Notes: generated by a model from the sequence alone, not told the origin. A DNA stretch of 7,246 nucleotides from Flavobacteriales bacterium (GCA_024959975.1 JANXFM010000065.1:1-7246); one strand, 5' to 3'; positions 1 through 5,905 are shown, numbered from the stretch's first letter. A program made the numbers and translations.

Positions 1-478
1 CAAAACCTCTGTCGGCATAGGTAAAACGATTTTCGTGTATGATCAACCCTGCAGAAACTTCATGCTTTTTTACTGCTGATTCAATATCCGAAAAAAGCAT
101 TTCTTTTTTGTTTTGCAATTCGGGATAGGCATAATTCAATAAAAAGTTTGCAGTCGTGTATTTTCCCGGAATAGCAATTAAAGCGTTATCTACAGGGGCT
201 GATACTCCTTGATTTTTTATTAGTAAAGGCCCGCAATTATTCCCCAAAGCTGAACCTGAATCCATCATTACATATTCTTTTAAAACATGAAAAAAAGCAT
301 GATAACTCAATTTACTAACATCTAACTCACCACGAAAAGCCCTTTGATTCAATTCTTCTACATCCGCCATGTGTACCTCAAACTCTAATCCCTCGGCATC
401 AATTTTACCATGAATTAATGCATCAAAAATAAAGGTGTCATTAGGACAAGGAGAAAACCCTATACTCAGTTTCTTCAT
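1..478 (-). CDS. mqnD: 1,4-dihydroxy-6-naphthoate synthase MqnD, C-terminus cut by window edge
   Basis: MqnD converts cyclic dehypoxanthine futalosine to 1,4-dihydroxy-6-naphthoate, a late step of the futalosine route to menaquinone; it is a cytoplasmic enzyme with a periplasmic-binding-protein-like fold. I translated 159 codons from the ATG at 478-476. The N-terminus MKKLSIGFSPCPNDTFIFD is the typical MqnD opening (GxSPCPNDTF). GNNCGPLL follows near residue 80, then IPGKYTTANFLL, and IIHENRFTY near residues 146-154; His148 in that motif corresponds to the His proposed as catalytic base in the Thermus enzyme. The family is usually about 270-290 residues, so roughly the last 40% lies outside the window. 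It starts 7 bases after the mqnB stop with no Shine-Dalgarno site, so it is probably cotranscribed with mqnB. The family call is firm. Confidence 0.93.
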   Translation of the reverse strand, partial: MKKLSIGFSPCPNDTFIFDALIHGKIDAEGLEFEVHMADVEELNQRAFRGELDVSKLSYHAFFHVLKEYVMMDSGSALGNNCGPLLIKNQGVSAPVDNALIAIPGKYTTANFLLNYAYPELQNKKEMLFSDIESAVKKHEVSAGLIIHENRFTYADRGF

Positions 479-485
479 TATTAAA

Positions 486-1148
486 TTAAATTAATTTCAA
501 TATCTCAGTACTCAACCTTTGTATTGCTATTGGAATATCCCAAGAAGCTTTATTTCTTCTTTCCACATAATTAGAAATAGCCCGAATTTGAACGCATGGA
601 ATCTTAGCCGTTTTGCAAGCATAAAAAAATGCCGCTCCCTCCATGCTTTCTACCTGAGGTCGGAATCGTTGCTCAGTTCTTGCTATTCGCTCTTCGGAGC
701 CATGAGCCGTATTTACTGTTATCGACCTCACTTTTGGATAAGTCAAACTCCTAATTCCCTGTGTATTACTTAAAACACCAGACTGATAAGGAAAGTCATC
801 CGCCTCAATGAGTTCTAAATCCAGTAGAGATAAAAAATGTTCTCCATCTTCAGCTCCCATTTCGGGGAACTGATCTTCTACTATTTCTACTACAGTTCCC
901 AAAGGGATATTCTTTTCAAAGGAACCTGCAATTCCTGCATTGATTACTCTATCGTACTTATGAGAAGATAGTACTCTACCCATATGAAAAGAAGTTGCCA
1001 CCATCCCAACACCCGTACACAACAAGTCAAACTCTTTTCCATCTAAATTATACGAACTTAACTTATCATCTACGCGATTGACCTTCACCGCCTCCTCTAA
1101 AAGCGGTTTCAATTCCAGATGCGTTGCCGATACAATAAGTGTTCTCAT
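486..1148 (-). CDS. mqnB: Futalosine hydrolase MqnB
   Basis: MqnB is a cytoplasmic nucleosidase that removes hypoxanthine from futalosine to give dehypoxanthine futalosine, the substrate of MqnC in menaquinone synthesis. The 220 residues match the family length. The fold is that of nucleoside phosphorylases and MTA/SAH nucleosidase: a ribose/base loop at CTGVGMVATS (44-53), INAGIAGSF (69-77), and the substrate-binding VESMEGAAFF (167-175, Glu170). RAISNYVERR (189-198) has Asn193 where MTA/SAH nucleosidases carry the catalytic Asp; this form is typical of futalosine hydrolases and argues against Pfs/MtnN. The mqnD gene next in line supports the call. The start is fixed by the conserved MRTLIVSATHLEL; the next Met is at residue 49. 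A TATCTTTG box ends only 4 bases before this ATG, so the mRNA may be nearly leaderless. Confidence 0.93.
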   Translation of the reverse strand: MRTLIVSATHLELKPLLEEAVKVNRVDDKLSSYNLDGKEFDLLCTGVGMVATSFHMGRVLSSHKYDRVINAGIAGSFEKNIPLGTVVEIVEDQFPEMGAEDGEHFLSLLDLELIEADDFPYQSGVLSNTQGIRSLTYPKVRSITVNTAHGSEERIARTEQRFRPQVESMEGAAFFYACKTAKIPCVQIRAISNYVERRNKASWDIPIAIQRLSTEILKLI

Positions 1149-1152
1149 AACT

Positions 1153-1160
1153 CAAAGATA
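1153..1160 (-). promoter_or_regulatory. Bacteroidota -7 box (TATCTTTG) of the mqnB promoter
   Basis: On the minus strand TATCTTTG matches the Bacteroidota -7 consensus TAnnTTTG exactly. It ends 4 bases before the mqnB ATG, which would place the transcript start at or next to the start codon. No TTG is seen at the -33 position; that stretch is occupied by the heptad array at 1167-1194. The match is direct; promoter function is inferred. Confidence 0.6.
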
Positions 1161-1164
1161 ATAA

Positions 1165-1326
1165 ATAGTTGTTGGTTGTTGGTTGGAAGTTGTTAGTAAT
1201 AATTATTTCAAAAAAAGTCATGCCGCCTTACATCCAGACAGTCGATTAAAGACTACACTCGAAAAACAATTTAAATTATCAGGAATAAAAAAACTCAAAA
1301 AATACGCACTGAAAGCCTATCTATGA
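1165..1326 (+). pseudogene. Possible decayed 3' end of a gene, no start codon
   Basis: The frame ending at TGA 1324-1326 is open back to the TAA at 1162-1164. From about 1201 it reads protein-like: an HPDSRLKTTLEKQFKL stretch followed by a lysine-rich, probably helical IKKLKKYALKAYL. There is no ATG or GTG in frame; a TTG at 1183 lies inside the heptad array. I do not recognise the family. It could be the tail of a lost gene, a very small gene with an unusual start, or chance. Inverted heptad arrays flank it on both sides. Confidence 0.2.
1167..1194 (-). repeat. Degenerate heptanucleotide tandem array, unit AACAACY/CCAACAA type
   Basis: On the plus strand this reads as four 7-bp units: AGTTGTT, GGTTGTT, GGTTGGA, AGTTGTT. 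The core GTTG is kept in every unit and the flanking positions vary. Read on the minus strand (the mqnB sense) the units are CCAACAA-like, the same family as the array at 1337-1371 on the plus strand. The array ends 6 bases before the mqnB -7 box and so covers the -33 region. Confidence 0.75.
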
Positions 1327-1336
1327 CAACATATCA

Positions 1337-1371
1337 ACCAAGGACCAACAACCAACAGCCAACAACCAAAA
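1337..1371 (+). repeat. Degenerate heptanucleotide tandem array, unit ACCAACA
   Basis: Five contiguous 7-bp units are visible: ACCAAGG, ACCAACA, ACCAACA, GCCAACA, ACCAAAA, with CCAA fixed. It ends 5 bases before the TATCTTTG box at 1377, again covering the -33 region. It is the same family as the array at 1167-1194 in opposite orientation, so each array points the same way relative to the promoter it abuts. Confidence 0.8.
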
Positions 1372-1376
1372 TTAAC

Positions 1377-1384
1377 TATCTTTG
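1377..1384 (+). promoter_or_regulatory. Bacteroidota -7 box (TATCTTTG) of the pterin synthase-folE operon
   Basis: TATCTTTG matches TAnnTTTG and is identical to the mqnB box. Transcription would start near 1389-1391, giving a leader of about 17 bases to the ATG at 1407. This box also shows that the in-frame ATG at 1323 cannot be the start used from this promoter. Confidence 0.65.
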
Positions 1385-1406
1385 CAGCATTAAATCAACG
1401 GAGAGG

Positions 1407-1820
1407 ATGATCTACATCACGAGAAGAGAGCGCTTTTGCGCAGCACATAAATTATCACACCCGGAATGGGATGCAACTAAAAATCTGGAGGTTTTTGGTC
1501 CTTGTTCTAATGAAAATTGGCACGGACACAACTTTGTTCTTTATGTTACAGTAAAAGGACAGGTGAATCCGGAGACAGGATTCGTCGTTAACCTAAAAGA
1601 TTTAAGTCCTTTAATTAAAGAAAAAGTCATCAACAAACTCGATCATAAAAACATCAATTTGGATGTAGAATTTATGAAAGGTAAAATGGCTTCTACCGAA
1701 GTTTTAGCGATTGAGATATGGAAGCAGTTATCAGCTCCCATAAAAGCTATTGGTGTAGAATTACACTGCATAAAAATTCAAGAGACAGAAAATAATTTTG
1801 TAGAATATTTCGGAGAATAA
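1407..1820 (+). CDS. 6-pyruvoyl-tetrahydropterin synthase / QueD family protein, mammalian-type motif
   Basis: The family converts 7,8-dihydroneopterin triphosphate (the FolE product) either to 6-pyruvoyl-tetrahydropterin, for tetrahydrobiopterin-type cofactors, or to 6-carboxy-tetrahydropterin (QueD), for queuosine. The protein is 137 residues with T-fold features: zinc ligands His14 (FCAAHKL), His39 and His41 (HGH), nucleophile Cys33, and the Asp79-His80 pair in LDHKN. These match human PTPS His23, His48, His50, Cys42 and Asp88-His89 with a constant offset of 9. The C-terminal Glu126 (QETENN) corresponds to human Glu133. Cys and HGH are separated by five residues, as in animal PTPS; E. coli QueD has three. 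I chose ATG 1407 because homology begins at MIYITRRERF, GGAGAGG directly precedes it, and the upstream in-frame ATG at 1323 lies before the promoter. The stop is one base before folE. Automatic annotation may call it queD; I favour the PTPS activity. Confidence 0.9.
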   Translation: MIYITRRERFCAAHKLSHPEWDATKNLEVFGPCSNENWHGHNFVLYVTVKGQVNPETGFVVNLKDLSPLIKEKVINKLDHKNINLDVEFMKGKMASTEVLAIEIWKQLSAPIKAIGVELHCIKIQETENNFVEYFGE

Positions 1821-1821
1821 T

Positions 1822-2421
1822 ATGGGCTACAAGAAAATAGAACACTACGATGAAGAATGTACCAAATCACTTTCTTCACACTACAAAGAAGTTATAGAAA
1901 ACATTGGTGAAGACCCAAATCGTGAAGGTTTAATAAAAACTCCTGAGCGTGTTGCTAAAGCCATGCAATTCTTAACGCAGGGTTATGAACAGAATCCTAC
2001 TGAAATTCTAAAGTCTGCCATGTTTTCCGAGAAATACGATGAGATGGTTATTGTAAAAGACATTGAATTGTATTCGCTTTGCGAGCACCACATGCTGCCT
2101 TTCTTTGGGAAATGCCACATCGCCTACATCCCCAACGGACATATTGTAGGCTTAAGTAAATTTCCACGAATGGTAGATGCTTTCTCTAGAAGATTACAAG
2201 TTCAGGAGCGTTTAACAGATCAAATCCGCGACTGTCTTCATGAAACCCTCAAACCTCAAGGTGTAGCCGTTTGTATTGAAGCACAACACTTATGCATGCA
2301 GATGCGTGGGGTTCAAAAACAAAATTCAATTACCACGACCTCTGCCTTTTCGGGAGCCTTTATGGAAGAAGATATCACGCGTCAGGAATTTATGAGTTTG
2401 GTGAAAGGATTGAGTAGATAA
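1822..2421 (+). CDS. folE: GTP cyclohydrolase I FolE
   Basis: FolE hydrolyses GTP to 7,8-dihydroneopterin triphosphate plus formate; it is cytoplasmic and feeds folate, queuosine and biopterin-type synthesis. The 199 residues are a normal length. Zinc ligands Cys87 and His90 (LCEHHMLPF, 86-94) and Cys158 (HLCMQMRG, 156-163) match E. coli Cys110, His113 and Cys181 with a fixed offset of 23; the catalytic His89 and His156 match His112 and His179. Other family signatures are EDPNREGLIKTPERVAKA (30-47) and GLSKFPRMVDAFSRRLQVQE (110-129). This is the zinc-dependent type I enzyme, not the FolE2/COG1469 form. It begins one base after the preceding stop, with GGAG at 1812-1815 at good spacing, so translation is probably coupled to the pterin synthase that would use its product. 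Confidence 0.97.
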   Translation: MGYKKIEHYDEECTKSLSSHYKEVIENIGEDPNREGLIKTPERVAKAMQFLTQGYEQNPTEILKSAMFSEKYDEMVIVKDIELYSLCEHHMLPFFGKCHIAYIPNGHIVGLSKFPRMVDAFSRRLQVQERLTDQIRDCLHETLKPQGVAVCIEAQHLCMQMRGVQKQNSITTTSAFSGAFMEEDITRQEFMSLVKGLSR

Positions 2422-2426
2422 AAAAG

Positions 2427-2454
2427 GTACTAAGTATAAGGTACGAGGTATAAA
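2427..2454 (+). repeat. Degenerate heptanucleotide tandem array, unit GTAYRAR
   Basis: Four contiguous 7-bp units: GTACTAA, GTATAAG, GTACGAG, GTATAAA. GTA and the sixth-position A are constant. It starts 5 bases after the folE stop. The unit sequence differs from the other arrays in the window but the period is the same. Confidence 0.7.
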
Positions 2455-2468
2455 TTAGAAAATAATTA

Positions 2469-2503
2469 AGCTGGAGGCTGATTGCTGACAGCTGATTGCT
2501 GAA
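2469..2503 (+). repeat. Degenerate heptanucleotide tandem array, unit NGCTGAN
   Basis: Five contiguous 7-bp units: AGCTGGA, GGCTGAT, TGCTGAC, AGCTGAT, TGCTGAA, with GCTG constant. It ends 8 bases before the fabD ATG. No TAnnTTTG box lies between this array and fabD, so unlike the arrays at 1167 and 1337 it is not placed behind a recognisable promoter; it would fall in the leader or in a folE-fabD readthrough transcript. Confidence 0.75.
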
Positions 2504-2511
2504 GACAAAAT

Positions 2512-3393
2512 ATGAAAGCATACGTTTTTCCGGGTCAGGGAGCTCAATTCACAGGAATGGGCAAAGACCTATATGAAGCTTCAGAAGAAGCAAAAGTATT
2601 ATTCGAACAAGCCAACGATATTTTGGGATTCCGTATTACAGACATCATGTTCGAAGGTGAGGCTGAAGAATTAAAGCAAACCAAGGTTACGCAACCGGCC
2701 ATTTTCTTACACTCTACAATTCTGGCTAAATTATTAGGTGATCGTTTTCAACCTGAAATGGTCGCAGGTCATTCTTTGGGTGAAATTTCTGCATTGACTG
2801 CTGCAGGTGTTTTAGCTTTTGAAGATGGTTTGAAATTAGTTTCTAAAAGAGCTCTTGCCATGCAGGCAGCTTGTGAAGCCGAACCTTCTACCATGGCTGC
2901 TATTTTAGGCTTAGAAAACGAAGTCGTTGAAGCTATCTGCGAAAAAGTTGACGGCATTGTGGTGGCAGCAAACTATAACTGCCCGGGGCAGTTAGTTATT
3001 TCCGGTGCTGTAGATGCAGTGAACGATGCTTGTGAACAATTAAAAGAAGCGGGAGCCCGCAGAGCTTTAGTTCTTCCGGTAGGAGGTGCATTCCACTCTC
3101 CATTAATGGAACCTGCTCGTGCAGAATTAGCTCGAGCTATTGAATCAACAACATTCAACACACCGGTTTGTCCCGTTTACCAAAACGTAACTGCCTCTGC
3201 AATTACAAACCCTGATGAGATCAAGGAAAATCTGGTCGCCCAATTGACAGCTCCTGTACGTTGGACACAAACCATGCAGCAAATGATCGCTGATGGTGTT
3301 TCCGGCTTCACAGAAGTAGGTCCGGGAAAAGTCCTTCAGGGATTGGTTAAAAAAGTGAATCGACAAATACCGACAGACTCGGCTGAAATATAA
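2512..3393 (+). CDS. fabD: Malonyl-CoA:ACP transacylase FabD
   Basis: FabD transfers malonyl from CoA to acyl carrier protein, supplying the extender unit for type II fatty acid synthesis in the cytoplasm. The 293 residues fit the stand-alone enzyme. Visible motifs are the oxyanion GQGAQ (8-12), the nucleophile elbow GHSLGE (86-91, Ser88), Arg113 (SKRALAMQ, binds the malonyl carboxylate), His195 (GGAFHSPLM) and Gln244 (VAQLTAPVRW). These correspond to E. coli Ser92, Arg117, His201 and Gln250. The usual partners fabH, fabG and fabF are not adjacent. The start is set by the conserved MKAYVFPGQGAQ. There is no clear ribosome-binding site and no TAnnTTTG box in the 90-base spacer, so readthrough from folE or a weak promoter is possible. 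The gene runs straight into the terminator at 3394-3420. Confidence 0.97.
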   Translation: MKAYVFPGQGAQFTGMGKDLYEASEEAKVLFEQANDILGFRITDIMFEGEAEELKQTKVTQPAIFLHSTILAKLLGDRFQPEMVAGHSLGEISALTAAGVLAFEDGLKLVSKRALAMQAACEAEPSTMAAILGLENEVVEAICEKVDGIVVAANYNCPGQLVISGAVDAVNDACEQLKEAGARRALVLPVGGAFHSPLMEPARAELARAIESTTFNTPVCPVYQNVTASAITNPDEIKENLVAQLTAPVRWTQTMQQMIADGVSGFTEVGPGKVLQGLVKKVNRQIPTDSAEI

Positions 3394-3420
3394 AAAAAAC
3401 GCTCTTCGGAGCGTTTTTTT
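3394..3420. terminator. Bidirectional intrinsic terminator between fabD and rfbB
   Basis: A stem CGCTC/GAGCG (3400-3404 with 3409-3413) closes on a TTCG loop, making the very stable cUUCGg tetraloop on the plus strand. An A-run before it and a T-run after it extend the pairing and give a U-tract on either strand. It starts directly after the fabD stop and ends 4 bases before the rfbB stop, so it can serve both converging transcripts. Confidence 0.9.
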
Positions 3421-3424
3421 GGTT

Positions 3425-4480
3425 TCAACCATACTGCTTTTGGTAGTACTCTTTATAAGCTCCAGAAGTAAGATGCTCTAGCCACTCCGAATTATCTAAA
3501 TACCAATCAATGGTTTTTGAAAGTCCTTCTTTAAAATCTACTGTAGGCTGCCATTTTAGCTCATCACACAATTTACTTGCATCAATGGCATAACGCTTAT
3601 CGTGCCCCGGGCGGTCTTTAACATAAGAAATCAATCTTGAAGAAGATCCTTTTTCCCTTCCAAGTTTTTCATCCATCAATTCACATAAAAGATGGATTAG
3701 ATCAATGTTAGTCCATTCATTTAAACCACCAATATTATAAGTCTCTCCTTCGCTTCCATTGTGGAAAATAGCATCAATGGCAATTGCATGATCAATGACG
3801 TACAACCAATCACGGGTGTACTGTCCATCACCATAAACAGGCAAAGCTTTTTCTTCAACAATATTATTGATAAACAAAGGGATTAACTTCTCCGGAAACT
3901 GATTCGGCCCGTAATTATTTGAGCAATTAGAAATCACAAAAGGCAATCCATACGTATTTCCATAAGCCCTTACAAAATGATCTGAACTCGCTTTTGAAGA
4001 TGAATAAGGTGAACGAGGATCATAAGATGTGGTTTCTGTAAACAGTCCGGTTTTCCCAAGAGAGCCATACACCTCATCTGTGGAAACATGATAAAACAAT
4101 TTTCCTTCATAATTGTTTTGCCATGCTTGTTTTGCAGCATTCAACAAATTCACAGTACCCAATACGTTGGTTTGTATAAAAGCCAGAGGATCTTCAATAG
4201 ATCGGTCTACATGTGACTCTGCAGCCAAATGGATGACTCCATCAATTTGATGTTCCTCAAAAATAGATTTCACCAAAACTGCATCACATATATCACCCTT
4301 TATAAAAGTATAATTCGCTGCCGACTCGACATCTTTTATATTTTCCAAATTCCCGGCATAAGTGAGTAAGTCGAGATTGACAAAATTGGAATTGGGATAT
4401 TTTAAAACCATCAGCCGTAAAACGTGCGAACCTATAAAGCCCGCCGCACCAGTGATGAGTATATTTTTATTTGAATGCAT
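3425..4480 (-). CDS. rfbB: dTDP-glucose 4,6-dehydratase RfbB/RmlB
   Basis: RfbB converts dTDP-glucose to dTDP-4-keto-6-deoxyglucose using bound NAD; the product leads to dTDP-rhamnose and other 6-deoxy sugars for surface polysaccharide. It is cytoplasmic. At 351 residues it has the family length. It shows the extended short-chain dehydrogenase pattern: NAD-binding GAAGFIGSH (11-19), HLAAESHVDRS (84-94), catalytic STDEVYG with Thr134-Asp135-Glu136, Tyr159 and Lys163 in YSSSK, and substrate-site NNYGPNQFPEKLIP (188-201). The TDE triad separates dehydratases of this kind from UDP-glucose 4-epimerase. It is the last gene of the minus-strand series, 4 bases after the acidic small gene. The usual partners rfbA, rfbC and rfbD are not in the window, which is unusual for a polysaccharide pathway gene. 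Confidence 0.96.
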   Translation of the reverse strand: MHSNKNILITGAAGFIGSHVLRLMVLKYPNSNFVNLDLLTYAGNLENIKDVESAANYTFIKGDICDAVLVKSIFEEHQIDGVIHLAAESHVDRSIEDPLAFIQTNVLGTVNLLNAAKQAWQNNYEGKLFYHVSTDEVYGSLGKTGLFTETTSYDPRSPYSSSKASSDHFVRAYGNTYGLPFVISNCSNNYGPNQFPEKLIPLFINNIVEEKALPVYGDGQYTRDWLYVIDHAIAIDAIFHNGSEGETYNIGGLNEWTNIDLIHLLCELMDEKLGREKGSSSRLISYVKDRPGHDKRYAIDASKLCDELKWQPTVDFKEGLSKTIDWYLDNSEWLEHLTSGAYKEYYQKQYG

Positions 4481-4484
4481 GAAA

Positions 4485-4736
4485 TTAATCTTCTAATTCT
4501 TCGTAGCGATCAATTTCTCTTTGATAAAACTCATCCGCTTCTGCCAAAAGACTGCTAATAGCTGTGGTTAACTCAGCTTCATTATCTGTCCCTAATAATT
4601 CAGGCAGATCATCATCTAACCATTTTACATCATCGTTATCCAAGTTTAAGATAAAACGAGGAGCCTCAGTATGAATAATGAAAACTGAGTCTTGACATTC
4701 TGTGTTGTCTCCAACTAAAAATTTAGGTATTTCCAT
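4485..4736 (-). CDS. Small, strongly acidic conserved hypothetical protein
   Basis: This 83-residue protein has no function I can name. About 24 residues are Asp or Glu against about 5 Lys or Arg, so it is very acidic. It has no signal peptide and no membrane segment, so it is probably cytoplasmic. The N-terminal half (PKFLVGDNTE, VFIIHTEAPRFILNL) looks like alternating strands; the middle (DNDDVKWLDDDLPELL) is an acidic stretch around a Trp; the C-terminal third looks helical and ends in REIDRYEELED. Similar short acidic proteins occur in Bacteroidota genomes, from memory. It lies 2 bases after the regulator stop and 4 bases before rfbB, so it is surely cotranscribed with both. That tight packing and a normal codon pattern are the main grounds for calling it real. 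Confidence 0.85.
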   Translation of the reverse strand: MEIPKFLVGDNTECQDSVFIIHTEAPRFILNLDNDDVKWLDDDLPELLGTDNEAELTTAISSLLAEADEFYQREIDRYEELED

Positions 4737-4738
4737 GT

Positions 4739-5905
4739 TTATTGTTTTCCTGCAAATGATTCTACATCTTCTTTACTAATCGTATCCGAACAAAGGATAA
4801 TCAACCGTTCGATTACATTTCTAAATTCTCTGATATTTCCCGACCAGGTATAGCTTTGCAAAGCTGCTAAAGCTTTAGGGCTAAAGGTTTTTTCAGCAAT
4901 ACCATGTTCACCACAAATTTGCTTATTAAAATGCGTAGTTAAAACCGGGATATCATCTTTTCTTTCGTCTAAAGAGGGGTTCTTAATCAAAATAACACCA
5001 AGACGATGATAAAGGTCTTCACGGAAGTTTCCTTCCTTGATCTCCTTTTGTAAATCTTTATTTGTTGCGGCAAGCACACGAACATTTACTTTAATTTCTT
5101 TATCGCTACCTACTCTTGAAATTTTATGCTCTTGAAGAGCTCGTAATACTTTGGCTTGCGCTTTCAAACTCATATCGCCAACCTCATCCAAGAAAAGTGT
5201 TCCACCATCGGCAGTTTCAAATTTTCCTTTGCGTTGTTTTATGGCAGAGGTAAAAGCACCTTTTTCGTGACCAAAAAGTTCAGACTCTATTAGCTCTGAA
5301 GGTATCGCCGCACAATTCACTTCAACCATTGGAGCCTTACTCCGCTCACTTTTTTCATGAATGGCATGAGCAATCAATTCTTTCCCTGTACCATTGGCAC
5401 CCATAATCAAAACACGAGCATCAGTTGGTGCTACACGATCTATCATTTGGTGAATTTTTGCCAAGGCAGGCGAATTCCCCACCATCTCATATTTCTTACT
5501 AACCTTTTTCTTAAGAACTTTATTTTGAACGACTAAATTCTTTCGATCAATACCATTTCTTACCGTGTTAAGTAAACGATTTAAATCCGGCGGTTTAGAA
5601 ATGTAGTCAAAAGCTCCTTTTTTAATACAATCTACAGCTGTCTCAATGTCACCATGACCGGAAATCATTACTATGGTAATGTCTGGTTGAATTTCAATGG
5701 CTTTATCAAGCAATTCAATACCATCCATTTTTGGCATCTTAATATCACAAAGAACCAGGTCGTAAGAATCTTTAGTGAGCTTTTCCAAGCCCTCTAATCC
5801 GTTTTCAGCCAAATCAACTTCATAGCTTTTATCTTCTTCGCTAATGATATTCGAAAGTACATTTCGAATCGCCTGTTCGTCTTCTATAATGAGGATTTTT
5901 GCCAT
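4739..5905 (-). CDS. NtrC-type sigma-54 response regulator lacking a DNA-binding domain
   Basis: This is a 388-residue two-component regulator. The receiver domain (1-120) has the acidic pocket EDE (8-10), phosphoacceptor Asp54 (CDIKMP), Ser82 and Lys104 (SKPP). A linker with a likely coiled coil (about 120-138) leads to a sigma-54 AAA+ domain (140-375): Walker A GANGTGKE (169-176), sigma-54 contact loop GAFTSA (216-221; the usual form is GAFTGA), Walker B GTLFLDE (235-241), arginine-finger region FREDLYHRL (294-302) and sensor II GNIREFRN (356-363). It stops 13 residues after the last AAA+ helix, so the usual Fis-type helix-turn-helix is absent. The next gene begins 2 bases later, so there is no room for a frameshifted one. 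No sensor kinase is adjacent. The start overlaps ppx by 22 bases and is fixed by MAKILIIEDE. Targets are unknown. Confidence 0.93.
   Translation of the reverse strand: MAKILIIEDEQAIRNVLSNIISEEDKSYEVDLAENGLEGLEKLTKDSYDLVLCDIKMPKMDGIELLDKAIEIQPDITIVMISGHGDIETAVDCIKKGAFDYISKPPDLNRLLNTVRNGIDRKNLVVQNKVLKKKVSKKYEMVGNSPALAKIHQMIDRVAPTDARVLIMGANGTGKELIAHAIHEKSERSKAPMVEVNCAAIPSELIESELFGHEKGAFTSAIKQRKGKFETADGGTLFLDEVGDMSLKAQAKVLRALQEHKISRVGSDKEIKVNVRVLAATNKDLQKEIKEGNFREDLYHRLGVILIKNPSLDERKDDIPVLTTHFNKQICGEHGIAEKTFSPKALAALQSYTWSGNIREFRNVIERLIILCSDTISKEDVESFAGKQ

Noticed and set aside
519..773. Plus-strand open frame of 84 codons opposite mqnB
   Set aside because: It is antisense to a well-supported gene, has no family features, and its composition fits a shadow frame.
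1323..1406. Upstream in-frame ATG giving a 28-residue N-terminal extension of the pterin synthase
   Set aside because: The extension is encoded by the heptad array and the -7 box, lacks family homology, and precedes the likely transcript start. ATG 1407 has a purine-rich site and matches the family start.
1167..2503. Heptad arrays as a CRISPR array
   Set aside because: The units are 7 bp, contiguous and degenerate, with no spacers; no cas genes are present.
2422..2511. Own promoter or riboswitch for fabD
   Set aside because: I found no TAnnTTTG box and no structured leader; the spacer is almost entirely the two heptad arrays.
2769..3432. Three minus-strand open frames opposite fabD and its terminator
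   Set aside because: They lie inside fabD in antisense, with no recognisable motifs; one also runs through the terminator.
4485..4760. A frameshifted helix-turn-helix downstream of the regulator
   Set aside because: The 2-base gap leads into a different intact acidic protein; no Fis-like helix pair is seen in any minus-strand frame that I read.
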